Shown here piece after piece: positions 12,978 through 22,559 of a stretch of 64,000 bases of DNA. How positions within the stretch are numbered: the first letter of the stretch is position 1; each line of letters begins with the position of its first letter. The notes beneath the pieces are model-generated. The model was not told the origin of the DNA and ran no database searches. It saw only the letters and a list, made by a program, of their open reading frames with translations. Source of the DNA: Diacronema lutheri (Eukaryota > Haptophyta > Pavlovophyceae > Pavlovales > Pavlovaceae); contig JAGTXO010000008.1 of NCBI GenBank assembly GCA_019448385.1, positions 248,001-312,000 on the forward strand, read 5' to 3'. The position numbers and the translations under genes were made by a program.

Positions 12978-15900
12978 CCCAGCCGCCGGCCGGCTCGCGC
13001 GAGCGCGCCAGCTGCTCCGCCGCCTCGGCGTCGAGCACGCGCTGCTGCGCCTCCTCCTCGCCCAGTGCAGCGAGGTGCAGCCGGCGGGCTGCCTTGCGGC
13101 AGTTGCCCTCCGCCTTGCCCACGGCCTTGCGCGCCGCGTCGACGGGGTCGTCGTTGGCTCTGGCGCGCCTGCGCTTGCCCTTGTCGGCGGGCGGCGGCTC
13201 GGCGCGCTGCAGCGTGCCGAGCGCGTCGTCGGCTCCGCGCGCGGCCGCCCGCGGGCGGCGGGCCCCAAAAAGCGCACCGGTCGCCGTGCGCGCCGCGCAA
13301 GCAACGACCAGCGCTGACATGCCGGCGAAGACCGCACCGCCCAGCGCCACGGTTGCCACGATGCGCAGCGTCCCGTGCGCAGGCCGCGCTGCCTCCGCCG
13401 CTTTGGCGGCCTCGCGCGCGCGCGCATCGGCGGCTCTCATCTCGTGCAGCAGCCCGGCCGCGCCGCTCGCGCCGTCGCGGCCGCGCGCGAGCTCGCACAG
13501 CACCGCCGCCGCGCGCCGCGTGGGCTCGCGCGCGAGCAGCTGCGCGCCGCCGTCGGGGCGCAGCTTCTCAACGAACTCGACAAACGTCGCGTCGCGCCAG
13601 AGGGACATGCGGAAGGCCCTGTGCACCGCCCCCTCGTGCTCGCGCATCCGCCGTGCCGCCCGCCTGCCGTCGCGCGCGTGCGCGTGCGCGGCCGCGTCGA
13701 CTCCCGCGACGCCGCGCTGCGCGTCGCGCGCGGCCGACGACGGCGCCGCCGCGCTGCCCGCCAAGGGCGCCGCAGCGGCGACGCGCGCGTGCGGAGCGAC
13801 GGGATCGCCGGCGGCCGGCGGCTCGGCGCGCTGCGGCGTGCCGTTTGCTCCGCGCGCGGCCGTCCCGGGGGAGATGGCCGCGATGGCGCCGCCAGCCGCG
13901 CCGCGCGCCAGCCACGCGCATAGGCTGCCGACGAGCTCGCCGAGACCCCCGACGGTCGCCGCGGCGGCGAGTGCGCCGGGCTTGCCGGCCGACAGCGGCT
14001 CGCGAGCGTCGTCGTCGCAGCCGCCGGCACCCGTCTTGGCGAGTGCGTCGCGCTCGCCCTCGACGCCCGCCACGACCGCCGCCCCTCCGTCGTCCGCCGC
14101 GCCGGCCGCGCGCGCGGCCGGGCGCAGAGGAGGCGTGCCGGTGCAGCCGTCGCCGCTCGTCTTCGCCGTTTCCTCCACTTTGGTCACTTCGTCGCCACCT
14201 GCGCCATCTCCGACGCCGGGGCCCTTGGTCACGCTTGCCGCCATGCGCGCCGTGCCCGCCGGCCAGCCCGCCGACTGCTCGAGCGCGGCGGCGAGCGGCG
14301 CGACGCGCGTCGACTCGGGCGCGCTCTCGTCATCGGGCTCGAGCGCGTTGTGCAGGCGCGCGAGCGCGCGCTCGACGGCCGCGGCGCCACTGCCGGGGGC
14401 GCGGCTCGCCGCGCGCACCGCGCGCCGCCAGGCCGGCGCGAACATGAGCGCCGGCTCGAGCGCCGCGAGCGCGCGCGCCTCGCGCGCGTCGCTCGCGCCG
14501 AGGCGCGGCGGCACGCGCGCGGCTCCGCGCGGCGCGGTGCCTCGGAAGCGTGGGCTCAGCGTGTAGGCGAGGTGCTGCGGCACGCCGCGCGCCTCCGCGC
14601 GCGCGCGTCCGTCCTCGACCTCGCGCCGCGCCTTCGCGATCGCCGGCGTGGCGCGCGCGAGCCAGTCGGGGTCGGCGGGCAGGTGGATCACGACGAGAAT
14701 CGGCGCCCAGTCCAGCCGCGGGTTCTTGTGACGGTCGGGCACGACCCACACGAGCAGCACCGTGCCCTCCGCGCCGCACGCCGCCTCGTAGATCCTGGGC
14801 TGCGAGCGCCAATCGGGCCTGACGCGCAGCGCCCGCGCGTGGTCGATGGCGGCGGCGCGGTCGCCATTGAAGTGAACCGTCGTCACCTCGCCGATGACGG
14901 ACCGGCCGGACCGCCAGCAGAACACCGCGTCCGCCGACCCGCCGGCGATGGCCGCGAGCGATTCGGGCGCGGCGAGCCGCGGCAAGCCCTCGAAGGCGGC
15001 AAAGTCCTCGTGCGCATTGTACACGCCGCCCCAGCCGTCGTGCGCGTACGCGCGCGCGGCCGCTCGTACCGCGCGCGGCTGGTTCTCCACGCCCGACGTC
15101 ATGTGCCATGTCGTCCCCGCGAAGCCGGGCTCGCCCAGCTCGGCCCGCACGACGGTACCGTACCCCGCGCCCTGCGTCGGGGCGGCGAGGTGGTGCATGC
15201 CCGCGCCGGTCACGCCCTCCGTGCGCTGCCGCGTGACGATCGTGCCCGTCGCGTGCGCGAAAAGCGTGTCGACCACGGCGGGCGCGCGCCCGCTGTTCGC
15301 CCGTAGCCGCGCCCTGCCCGCTTTTAGCTGCTCGGGGTCCTTGGCGTCGTACACGCGCGCGTCCGCGTCGCCCTCATCAGGCGCAGTGTAGACGCAGCGG
15401 CGTTCGAGCGGCGCCGAGCCACCGCCGTCCGCCGCCGCCGGCGAGGTTGGCGCCGCGCCCGCCGCCACCGCGCTCGTCGCCGCCGTGCCCGTCGCCACCG
15501 CCGCAGCCGCCGCGCCCGCGGGGTCGTCGTCCCCGTCCTCCGCGCCCTCCCCGTCGTCAGCGGTGGTGGCGTCGCCATCGTCCCCGTCGCCCTCGCCCCC
15601 GCCGAGGCTGCTGAATGGTCGGGGCCCCCACGCCGAGGCGGCGCGCCGCTGCGGCGCACGCGGCGGTGGCGCTCGCGACGGCGGCCTTGGCGCCGCCGCG
15701 CCGCGCGGCCTGGCCGCCGTCGACAGCGCGCGGCCTGCAGCGCCCGTGAGCGCGTCGAGCGCGGCCGTGCGTGCGATGCGGTCGTCGGGCGCGCGCAGCG
15801 CCGCCTCGACGGCCTGCAGCAGCCCGTCGGGCGCGGATCCGCCGACACTGGCATCGCACGCCTCGGCGAGCCGCGCGGCCTCGGCGAGCCGCGCGGCCTC

Positions 15901-16653
15901 GCGGGTGAACGGGCCGAAGCGCCTGGCGCGGTCGCCGAGCAGAGCGCCGATGGCGGCGCGGAGCGTGCGCGCGCGGGTCTCCTCGTACGCGGCCGTCGTG
16001 AGGCGCGCGAGGCGCGCGTCCAAAGCCTTCTTGATGTCGACAAGGACACTCGCGCGGCGGCCGTAGAGCGTCGATGCGCTCGCCACGACCTCGGCCGCGA
16101 CTGTTGCCGCGGCGAAGCAACACGCGGCCCCACTCTGCGGGGGCGCCTTGAAGGCATCGATGGGCGGCGCTGTTCTGCCGATGCGCTGCGCAAGCTTCTT
16201 GATGAGCACGCCGGCCGCCGTGGCGTACGCCGATTCGCCGTTGCCCAAGGTGCGCGAATCGGCGAGCAGGGCGAGCGCGGCGCCGGGCGGCGCGCCGCGC
16301 TGCGCGGGCGGCGCGAGGAGCAGGTACGCCGCCGTCCAGTGCACGAGGCCGCTGGACGCGCGGAGGCAGAGCGGTAGCACGACCACGAGCACCTGCCCAA
16401 ACCGGTCCGCATCCGCGCATGCTTTGCGCAGGTTGCGCAGCGCCACCTTGAGCGCATGCTGCGAGCACCCCGTGTCGCCCACCCTAACCCTGCTCGTGCC
16501 GAAATCCGCGTAACGCAGCAGGGCGATGAGGCAAGTGGATGGGACCACGTGGGGGTGGGTATCTCCCGGCGACAGAATGGTGCTGAGGGCCAGCGAGAAA
16601 CTGTCCGAGCCGCCCCGCCCGCCGGGCAAAGCGTCCTTCACGGAGTCCTCCAT
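12978..16653 (-). CDS. Giant multidomain protein, N-terminal part with Ulp1-like (C48) cysteine protease domain
   Basis: Starts at ATG 16,653 (MEDSVKDALP). Residues 40-190 have the order of a Ulp1/SUMO-protease fold: H105-W106 (VHWTAAYLLL), D132-S133 (ALLADSRTLG) and Q173 followed six residues later by C179 (PPQSGAACCF), i.e. the H-D-Q-C set of clan CE proteases. The Asp that usually precedes the catalytic Cys is C178 here. After a Thr/Ala/Asp-rich linker comes an unrecognised globular region (about residues 470-800), a low-complexity part, a single hydrophobic segment (TLRIVATVALGGAVFAGMSA, near 13,380-13,290) and the beginning of a coiled coil. The frame stays open to 12,634, but coding character passes to the adjacent frame of the preceding entry at about 12,975, next to an alternating GC tract. 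I cannot decide between one gene with an intron and two genes. Confidence 0.55.
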
Positions 16654-17172
16654 CTGCAGACTGTGGGCACGTCAGTGTCCGGATGGCGGCCCGGATGATA
16701 CTTGGGAGAATTTACATGATGCCCTGGAGAATGCCCCGCTCTCCCACAACCAGGACCCGCCAGCGCGCCGAGCCTACTCGTTTGCCCGCGCCGCCTCTCT
16801 TTGCGCGCCCGAGCGCGGCCTCCGAGCGCGGCCAACGTCCTCCGGGGGCGTGCATCGTGGCTGCTCGGAGGGGCTGCGACGCGGCGAAAGCTCGCTGCGC
16901 GGCCGCAACGTGAGCGCGCGCGCGCGGCCGCGCGCCGGCCTGCGCTGCTCTGCACGGCCGCGCGCCGGCCTGCGCAGCCTCGTCGCGCAGCGTGAGCGCG
17001 AGCGCGCGCGAGGTGAGCTCGGCGGATGGGTGCGCGGCGGCGTTGGCGGCGGGTGCGGCGGCAGGCTGGGCGGCGGGTTTGGACGGAGAGTGTCGGGGAA
17101 GAACGGGGCGCATCCTGGCTGGGAGTTGGACGGCGCCCACCACGCGCTGGCGGATCCTGGTTGCCACCACCA

Positions 17173-17190
17173 CCCCCCCCCCCCCCCCCC
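17173..17190. repeat. Poly-C tract, 18 bases
   Basis: Homopolymer following a CCA-rich run (CCACCACCACCC), the first of five G/C homopolymers in this 5 kb. Confidence 0.9.
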
Positions 17191-18558
17191 GGAGACGAGG
17201 ACCAGGGGCATGGCCGACTCGCTGCGCCGCACAGCGCGCGGCGCGCGGCATGCTGCGCGACCTCAAGCACATCCAGCCGCGCTCCGCCCACGCAACGCGC
17301 GCAATGCCGCGTTGCACTGCAGGTGTGCACGTGCGGCTCTCACGCGCACTGTGTTGCACGAACGGCATCACGCCACCGAGCTGCGTCCGGACCACGCGCC
17401 GCGCGCAGGCGACCACACAGGGGCGCGCCGCGCCGCGCGTGCGCGCCCTCGCAACCGTTGCAGCACGCTCTGCCTTGCACTGCGCCGAGCCGCCGCGCGC
17501 TGTGCGCGTGCATGCAGGGCGCACGCGTGCGACGAAGCGCGCGCGCGGCGAGGCGCGCGGGCGGCTCGCTGCGCGGGCGGCAACGCGCCCAGCTGCGCCC
17601 AGGCCAGGCGCGCGCCCGCGAGTGCCACCGGGACGCACTGCCCCCGCCGGGGTCGCCGCGCGCTCTGTGTGTGCGCTCGCGCGCTGCGAGCGCGGCGGAA
17701 CGTTCGTGCATGGCGCGAAGAGCGCGGCACCCGAAGACGGCTGCCCCGAGCCCGCGCCGGGTGGCAGCGAGCGGCGGCACCTCCTCGGCGAGCCCGCCCC
17801 GCGCCTTCCCCTCCACGTGGCGTTTTGAGGCAGACGGACACGCGCCCACACTGCGACTGGGCACGCTGCTCGAGGCAGACACGCACCCAACGCGCGCGCA
17901 CCACGCGCCCGCGTCGGCGGGCCGGTGTGAACGAGCGAGAGCTCGGTGTCGCCAACGGGGGCACGGGCGCGACTTCGGTCCGCCTCTCGACGGACGCAGG
18001 CGACGCTGCCGGGAACTTCCCCGACGCCTGCACATCCAGGGCTTCGAGGTACAGAGCTGGGCAACAGTGCCGCTCGTCACCGATGAGGCGGCCAAGCTCG
18101 CTATCCTTGCTGCCCTCGGCTCCACCAAACAGCCGGGCGACCCAACGGTTCGTGATCGCCTGGCCGCCAGGTGCGAACCGCGCCCGTGCAAGCGCTTCAC
18201 CCGCATTCTCCGCCCCGCTGCGGACGTCCGCCTGCCGGCCGCGAACACGGCCGGTGCGCGTTGCCGCCTGGCCCAACACGAAAACCCGCCCGCCCCCGAG
18301 GCCGCAGGTCCTACCTGCCCAAGCGCAGCCCAACGGCACGCAGACAGCCCGCCTTGGCAACCGACTCGTGCGCGAGCGCTCCGCCCTCCACAAGAGCCTG
18401 CCCCACGCCACCGCCGACGCGGAGCCAGCGCAGCCGACGCCCCTCCGCGACGCTCGCGCCGCAAGGCGCAAGGGCCCCGGCGAGACGGCGTCAACCAAGC
18501 CCGCCGCTGGCACAGCGCCGGCACCCGGAGCCCACCCCAAGCCCCCGCGCACGCCTCG

Positions 18559-18592
<34 letters not shown>
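18559..18592. repeat. Poly-C tract, 34 bases
   Basis: Longest homopolymer in the window. Its true length is uncertain because such runs are difficult to sequence. Confidence 0.9.
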
Positions 18593-18593
<1 letters not shown>

Positions 18594-18995
18594 ATCGGCG
18601 GACCGATTGCGTTTTGGTGCGCCAGGCTCAATGCGCCATCGCAGTGGCGGGCCCGCAGACGCAGACGCTGACATGCCCAACGCTGGGCACTGAGGCCGCA
18701 GGCCGGCCCTCCTGGACCTGGCGGGCGAGCTGCCCGCGCAGCGGCCACGCGAGCCTCGCACTGACCGTGGCGGTCGCTGCCACCGTGATAGCTGCGGGTG
18801 CGGCGGCCTTGGCCCCAACCCCATCATCCGTCTTCATCCCCGCCCTGCTCGCGCTCGCGGCCTACGTCGGCAATCCCTGCACCGGGATCCGCCCCGCGAA
18901 GTCCACACAAGACTTATCCGTGCTGCACGCCAGCCGCGCGCGCCGACGCGCGCCGCTCCCACACGCTCACCTCCGTTTCCGCGGGCGGCCCAACG

Positions 18996-19012
18996 CCCCC
19001 CCCCCCCCCCCC
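18996..19012. repeat. Poly-C tract, 17 bases
   Basis: Third of the clustered homopolymers; any frame crossing it depends on its exact length. Confidence 0.9.
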
Positions 19013-19084
19013 GGCAGGCGGCCATCGAGCCGCATTAGCACACCCGCCCGGGGCCTCCCGCCGCACCCGCAGCGGCTCGGCGCC

Positions 19085-19388
19085 TTGAATCCTCCCGTCC
19101 CCCGGGGTGAGGCCTTCAACCCGGGCCCAGCGCGCTCCGACTGCCTCACGCGCGCCAGCGCCAACCTCGGCGGCATGGTAGACCCCGAGCGAAAAGCCGC
19201 ACTTCTCGCCGTCCTCGTCAGGCGCAAGTACGTTATCCTGCTCCTACTGCCGACGCGGCTCCCGCGCGCGCGGACTACTACGCCGGGCAGATCGCCGCAG
19301 TCGCACGTGAGTGCACACGTGCGGACAAGGCGCACACGCTCGACGTCCAGTTAGCGCACGTGCACGTGCGCGCCACTGGTCACATTTG
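19085..19388 (+). mobile_element. Possible LINE ORF2 fragment (start of an APE-type endonuclease domain)
   Basis: The plus strand reads RASANLGGMVDPERKAALL followed by a Val/Leu-rich strand (KYVILLL), the layout of the first strand and helix of an APE endonuclease of a non-LTR retrotransposon. Protein-like sequence then continues in another frame (ADYYAGQIAAVARECTRADK) and ends at a TGA at 19,386-19,388. No reverse transcriptase, poly-A tail or target-site duplication is visible. It overlaps the antisense 3' exon of the USP gene, so it could also be chance. Low confidence. Confidence 0.22.
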
Positions 19389-19567
19389 AGCGTCCGTGCT
19401 CGCCCACAGCGTCGCCATCCACAAGATGCGCGCTGGAGCCATCCAAGCAGGGCTCTGCCTGCTCGGCTTCCGCAAGGCAATTTGGGCCGCGGACAGCGGA
19501 CAGCGGACGGCGTGCGCGTGCGAGGTGCGAAAGGAGGAAGAAGGTAGGGAGAGTTGTGTGTGTGTGT

Positions 19568-19604
<37 letters not shown>

Positions 19605-21028
19605 CGGCCGCCGGAGACGAGGACGCACTCACCGCTGTTGGCAATGCGCGCGTCACGGAGACAACTTGGCGGGCCTCGCACGCAGCTGGGCCGATCGCCG
19701 CCGTAGAGATGTCTGCAGCCGTCTCCGCGATGCCGATCGTCGCATCTGTTGGCACCGCTGCCATCTGCCGCACCCGCGGCCAGGCTGCCGGCAAGGTCGG
19801 CGCGTCGGGCTCCGAGCTCGGCCACGCAGGCGATGCGGCCGACGGCGGTGACGCTGAGCCCAGCGCCGGGTCCAACGGCTCCACGTCGAGCCGGCTGTGA
19901 ACGAGCATGCTCGCACCACTTGCCCACGCCAGCGCGTCGGACTCAGGCACGTTGTAGATCTGCGCGGGCAACGCGCGTGCGTGCGGCAGGCGCGCGCGCG
20001 AGCTTTCAGGCCACGCGCGCGTGCCGCGCGGGAGGACGGGGCGGTCGCGGCTGCGCTCGACCGCCGGTCGCGGCACCGAGCGACCGTGCGCGCCGCCGCA
20101 CGTTGTAGTCGTCGCACGGAAACCAAGCCTCGTTGCGGAGCACGATGGCGACAAGGTGCCCGCTCATCGGCCCCTTGCCCACGTGCACCACGCCGGCGAC
20201 GGGGAGGTGGTCGCGCCCGCCGAGCAGCAGCCGCGGCGCGCACACGAGCGCGCGGTTGTTCTTGCACTGCGAGCCATTGCCGCGCGTCGTGCGCGGCGCC
20301 TCGACAGCAATGCTGGCTGGCGTGAGCACGCCCGAGTGGCCCGCGTTCGTGTGGCGATCCCGCGGCGGCCCAGCGGCGCCCCCCAGAGCGTGTGCAAGCG
20401 CGCGCGCCGCATCGCCGCCGACGCTGACGAGTACGGCGATGCCCTCGCCGGCCTCTGAAGGCACGGCGATCTGCTCGAGCACTGGCCCGACGCGTGTGTC
20501 GGCTTCAAAGGCCGCAGCGAGCCCGGGCACTCGGCCGAGCAGCAACCGGAAGAACTCAGCGGCATCCTGCGGCGTCCTTCGCGCGCCACGGCCCGAGATG
20601 ACGTCGATGACGGACACAAGACACAGCCGTGTCGGCGCCCTGGTGTCCTCGATCAGCGTGCCAAAGTCCCGAAAACGCGCCCTCTCGACGCTGTTGGCAC
20701 GGCGCGAAGCGGAGCGAAGCATCGCACGGAGCATGTTCAGGGCGAAGAGCGATTGCATAAGGACGGTCGTGTAGCACGCGCTGCCCTCGTTTTTCGCGCC
20801 TGCGCCGCGCCGCGCAGCGCCGGGTGTGCGGGGTGCGCACGCACGGTTTGCGGCGGGATGGAGGGAGGCTGGCTGGGCGCGCGCCGAGCCCGGCAAGCCG
20901 TGCAGGCGCTCACCACGCGGCACGCCGGGCACTCTCACCGGCCACATCGGGCCGTCAAACGCGTCTTCCACAGGCTGCCGACCGACGACGTAAAACTTGC
21001 TCAAGGCGCCGCGCCGTGCACGCGCCAT
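19351..21028 (-). CDS. Ubiquitin-specific protease (USP, peptidase C19), three exons
   Basis: Deubiquitinase-type cysteine protease. Modelled exons 21,028-20,914, 20,799-20,102 and 19,959-19,351 have GT..AG ends (GTGAGC donor for intron 1) and matching phases, giving about 473 aa. The Cys box reads GAKNEGSACYTTVLMQSLF (catalytic C about residue 46); the QDA box is TPQDAAEFFRLLL; the His box is GKGPMSGHLVAIVLRNEAWF followed by CDDYN. Exon 3 supplies the expected last strand (WASGASMLVHSR), which strongly supports intron 2. The protein is short for a USP and lacks the zinc-binding CxxC pairs of many. Exon 3 continues into Ala/Pro-rich sequence and reads the 32-base G run as poly-proline, so the real C-terminus is uncertain. 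The start ATG is the first good one upstream of the Cys box. It sits between the giant protease/nuclease gene and the helicase, all on the minus strand. Confidence 0.72.
19568..19599. repeat. Poly-G tract, 32 bases, preceded by (TG)n
   Basis: A short TG repeat (GTTGTGTGTGTGTG) runs directly into 32 Gs. On the minus strand it lies in the Pro-rich tail of the USP gene. Confidence 0.9.
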
Positions 21029-21944
21029 GCGCGCGCTGTTGCGGGCTGCGCAGCAGGGACGACGGGGGAATTGGCGAGCGAGGGTTGGGCGCAGATCAGC
21101 GTGGTGGCGCGGCAAGACGAGCGCGCGCCGGGCGCCTGGCGCGGAGGCGCCCCGCGCGAGGACGCGAGCCGCTTCTCGCACCGGACGGGCGCCCACGCGC
21201 AAGCCGGCTTTCGAGGGCTGGTGGATGGTGGCAGATGCCGAAACGGACACATGGAATGATGCGTCGGCGGCGCGAGCGCGGGACGATCTTGCCCGGGCAA
21301 TTTTGCGCACGCTGCCAGCGCGCGTATGCGTGCGCATGCAGCGGGCGGCGCGCACGTTGCGCGTGACGGGGCGCCGAGCGGCACACCGGCGGGGACGCGC
21401 TCGCCGCTGCCGTGGCATCGTACGCTGCCTGCGTGCTGGCCCGCACGCACGTTGCCGGCGCGAGGGGACGGCGAGTGCGCCTCGGCCGAACAGGCGCGAA
21501 CGTTACGCCCGAGCGCGTGGCCGGGCCCCGCCGACTGCACGCAGCGCCGGCCCAGGCGCGCATCCGCCCGACGCGGATTTGGACGACGCATCGACCGGCA
21601 CGCCGAGCGTCTGCGCCCGCCTCGCGGCCGGTCGCGCCGGCCCCTCTTCGGCCCGAGGCCGCACGTCCGCCGCGCGCCGCTTTGGCGCGCGGCGCGGCGC
21701 TCCCGGAACGCGCATGGCACACGCGCGGTGCGCGGGCACGCCCGCAACGCGCCATTCCAGCGCGAGCAGTTCGGCAAGCTTGCAGCGCGCGAGCAGCCGG
21801 GCATGTGCCGCGGAAACACAGTTCGCTGTGTGCGCCGGCCGCGACGACACGGCGTAGCGGCGCGAGGCTGGCCGCCGGGGCCACGGGCGTACTGCCGTGG
21901 CGCGACGCCATGGTATGAGCATTAAATTCATCGGGGGGTGGGGT

Positions 21945-21964
21945 GGGGGGGGGGGGGGGGGGGG
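21945..21964. repeat. Poly-G tract, 20 bases
   Basis: Preceded by GGGGGGTGGGGT, making a roughly 30-base G-rich run able to form a quadruplex. Fifth and last of the clustered homopolymers. Confidence 0.9.
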
Positions 21965-22276
21965 CGCGTTGTGCGCACTTGGCGCGCGAGTAGTGCGAGT
22001 GGCGGGCGAGCCTCGTCGCCCACGGAGCCCGCCCCCGGCTCGGCGGCGCGCCGCCTGCTCGCCGGGTCGCGCACCGCCGTCGCCGCCGCTGCGCACTTGC
22101 CCAGCTTGCCGGCAGGCGGCAGGCGGCGGCGACGGCGGCGGCGGCGGCTGCGGCTGCGGCGCGAGCGCGACGCCGGGCGGCGGCAGCGCCGACGGCACGC
22201 GCGCAGCGGCGACCCACGCGGCGGCGGGCAGCGCGCCAGCGTGAGGCCCCTGCGCGCCGGCCGCATTGGCGCCGCC

Positions 22277-22301
22277 CTGCGCGCCCTAGAAGGGCGCGCA
22301 G
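22277..22301. repeat. Perfect hairpin, 11-bp stem, 3-base loop
   Basis: CTGCGCGCCCT-AGA-AGGGCGCGCAG. It lies just downstream (minus-strand sense) of the helicase remains; a transcription-end role is only a guess. Confidence 0.7.
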
Positions 22302-22323
22302 GTACGCGGGCCGGTCGCGCGGC

Positions 22324-22410
22324 GCGCGGTGCTGGCGAGCACCCGACGGCTGCGCGTCGGCGCGAGCGGCGCGGCGGGCGTCGCGCCGGCGGGTGCTGGC
22401 CAGCACCGCG
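22324..22410. repeat. Inverted repeat, 21-base arms, 45-base spacer
   Basis: Arms 22,324-22,344 and 22,390-22,410 (core GGTGCTGGCGAGCACC) match with one mismatch. Each arm is itself nearly palindromic. Confidence 0.65.
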
Positions 22411-22559
22411 CGCCGGCGGCGCGCCCGCCGCCAGCGCGCCGCCCGCCGCCGGCGCCGCGCGCGCCGTCCGCGCCCGCCGCCACCGCGCGCCGCCGCCGCG
22501 CATTCGCGCGCGGCGGCGACGGCGGCCGCGGCGAGCGCCGCCGCCGCCGCCTCGCCACC

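Larger units (their letters stand above)
16654..19350. other. Interval between the giant gene and the USP gene; no confident gene
   Basis: Both strands have long open frames but none gives a family I recognise. A plus-strand stretch near 18,030-18,180 (reading LHIQGFEVQSWATVPLVTDE) and the opposite minus-strand frame both look moderately protein-like, so I cannot call a strand. The interval contains three poly-C tracts and, at its right end, a possible retroelement fragment. I see no promoter, RNA gene or terminal repeat. Confidence 0.5.
21029..22559. other. Interval between USP and helicase; low complexity, hairpins, no gene called
   Basis: Mostly GC-rich low-complexity sequence in which no frame shows a recognisable domain. 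It may include the 5' region of the USP gene and the Ala/Arg-rich tail of the helicase. It contains a 20-base G run and two hairpins, listed separately. Confidence 0.5.

Noticed and set aside
10702-13317. Long plus-strand frames opposite the coiled-coil and linker part of the giant gene
   Set aside because: Composition is Arg/Ala/Pro/Ser with no domain; the minus frame has coherent coiled-coil and Ser-Pro segments.
16526-19354. A 942-codon plus-strand frame starting at the giant gene's 5' end
   Set aside because: Low-complexity composition, reads through poly-C as poly-Pro, and shows no domain apart from a doubtful short segment at its end.
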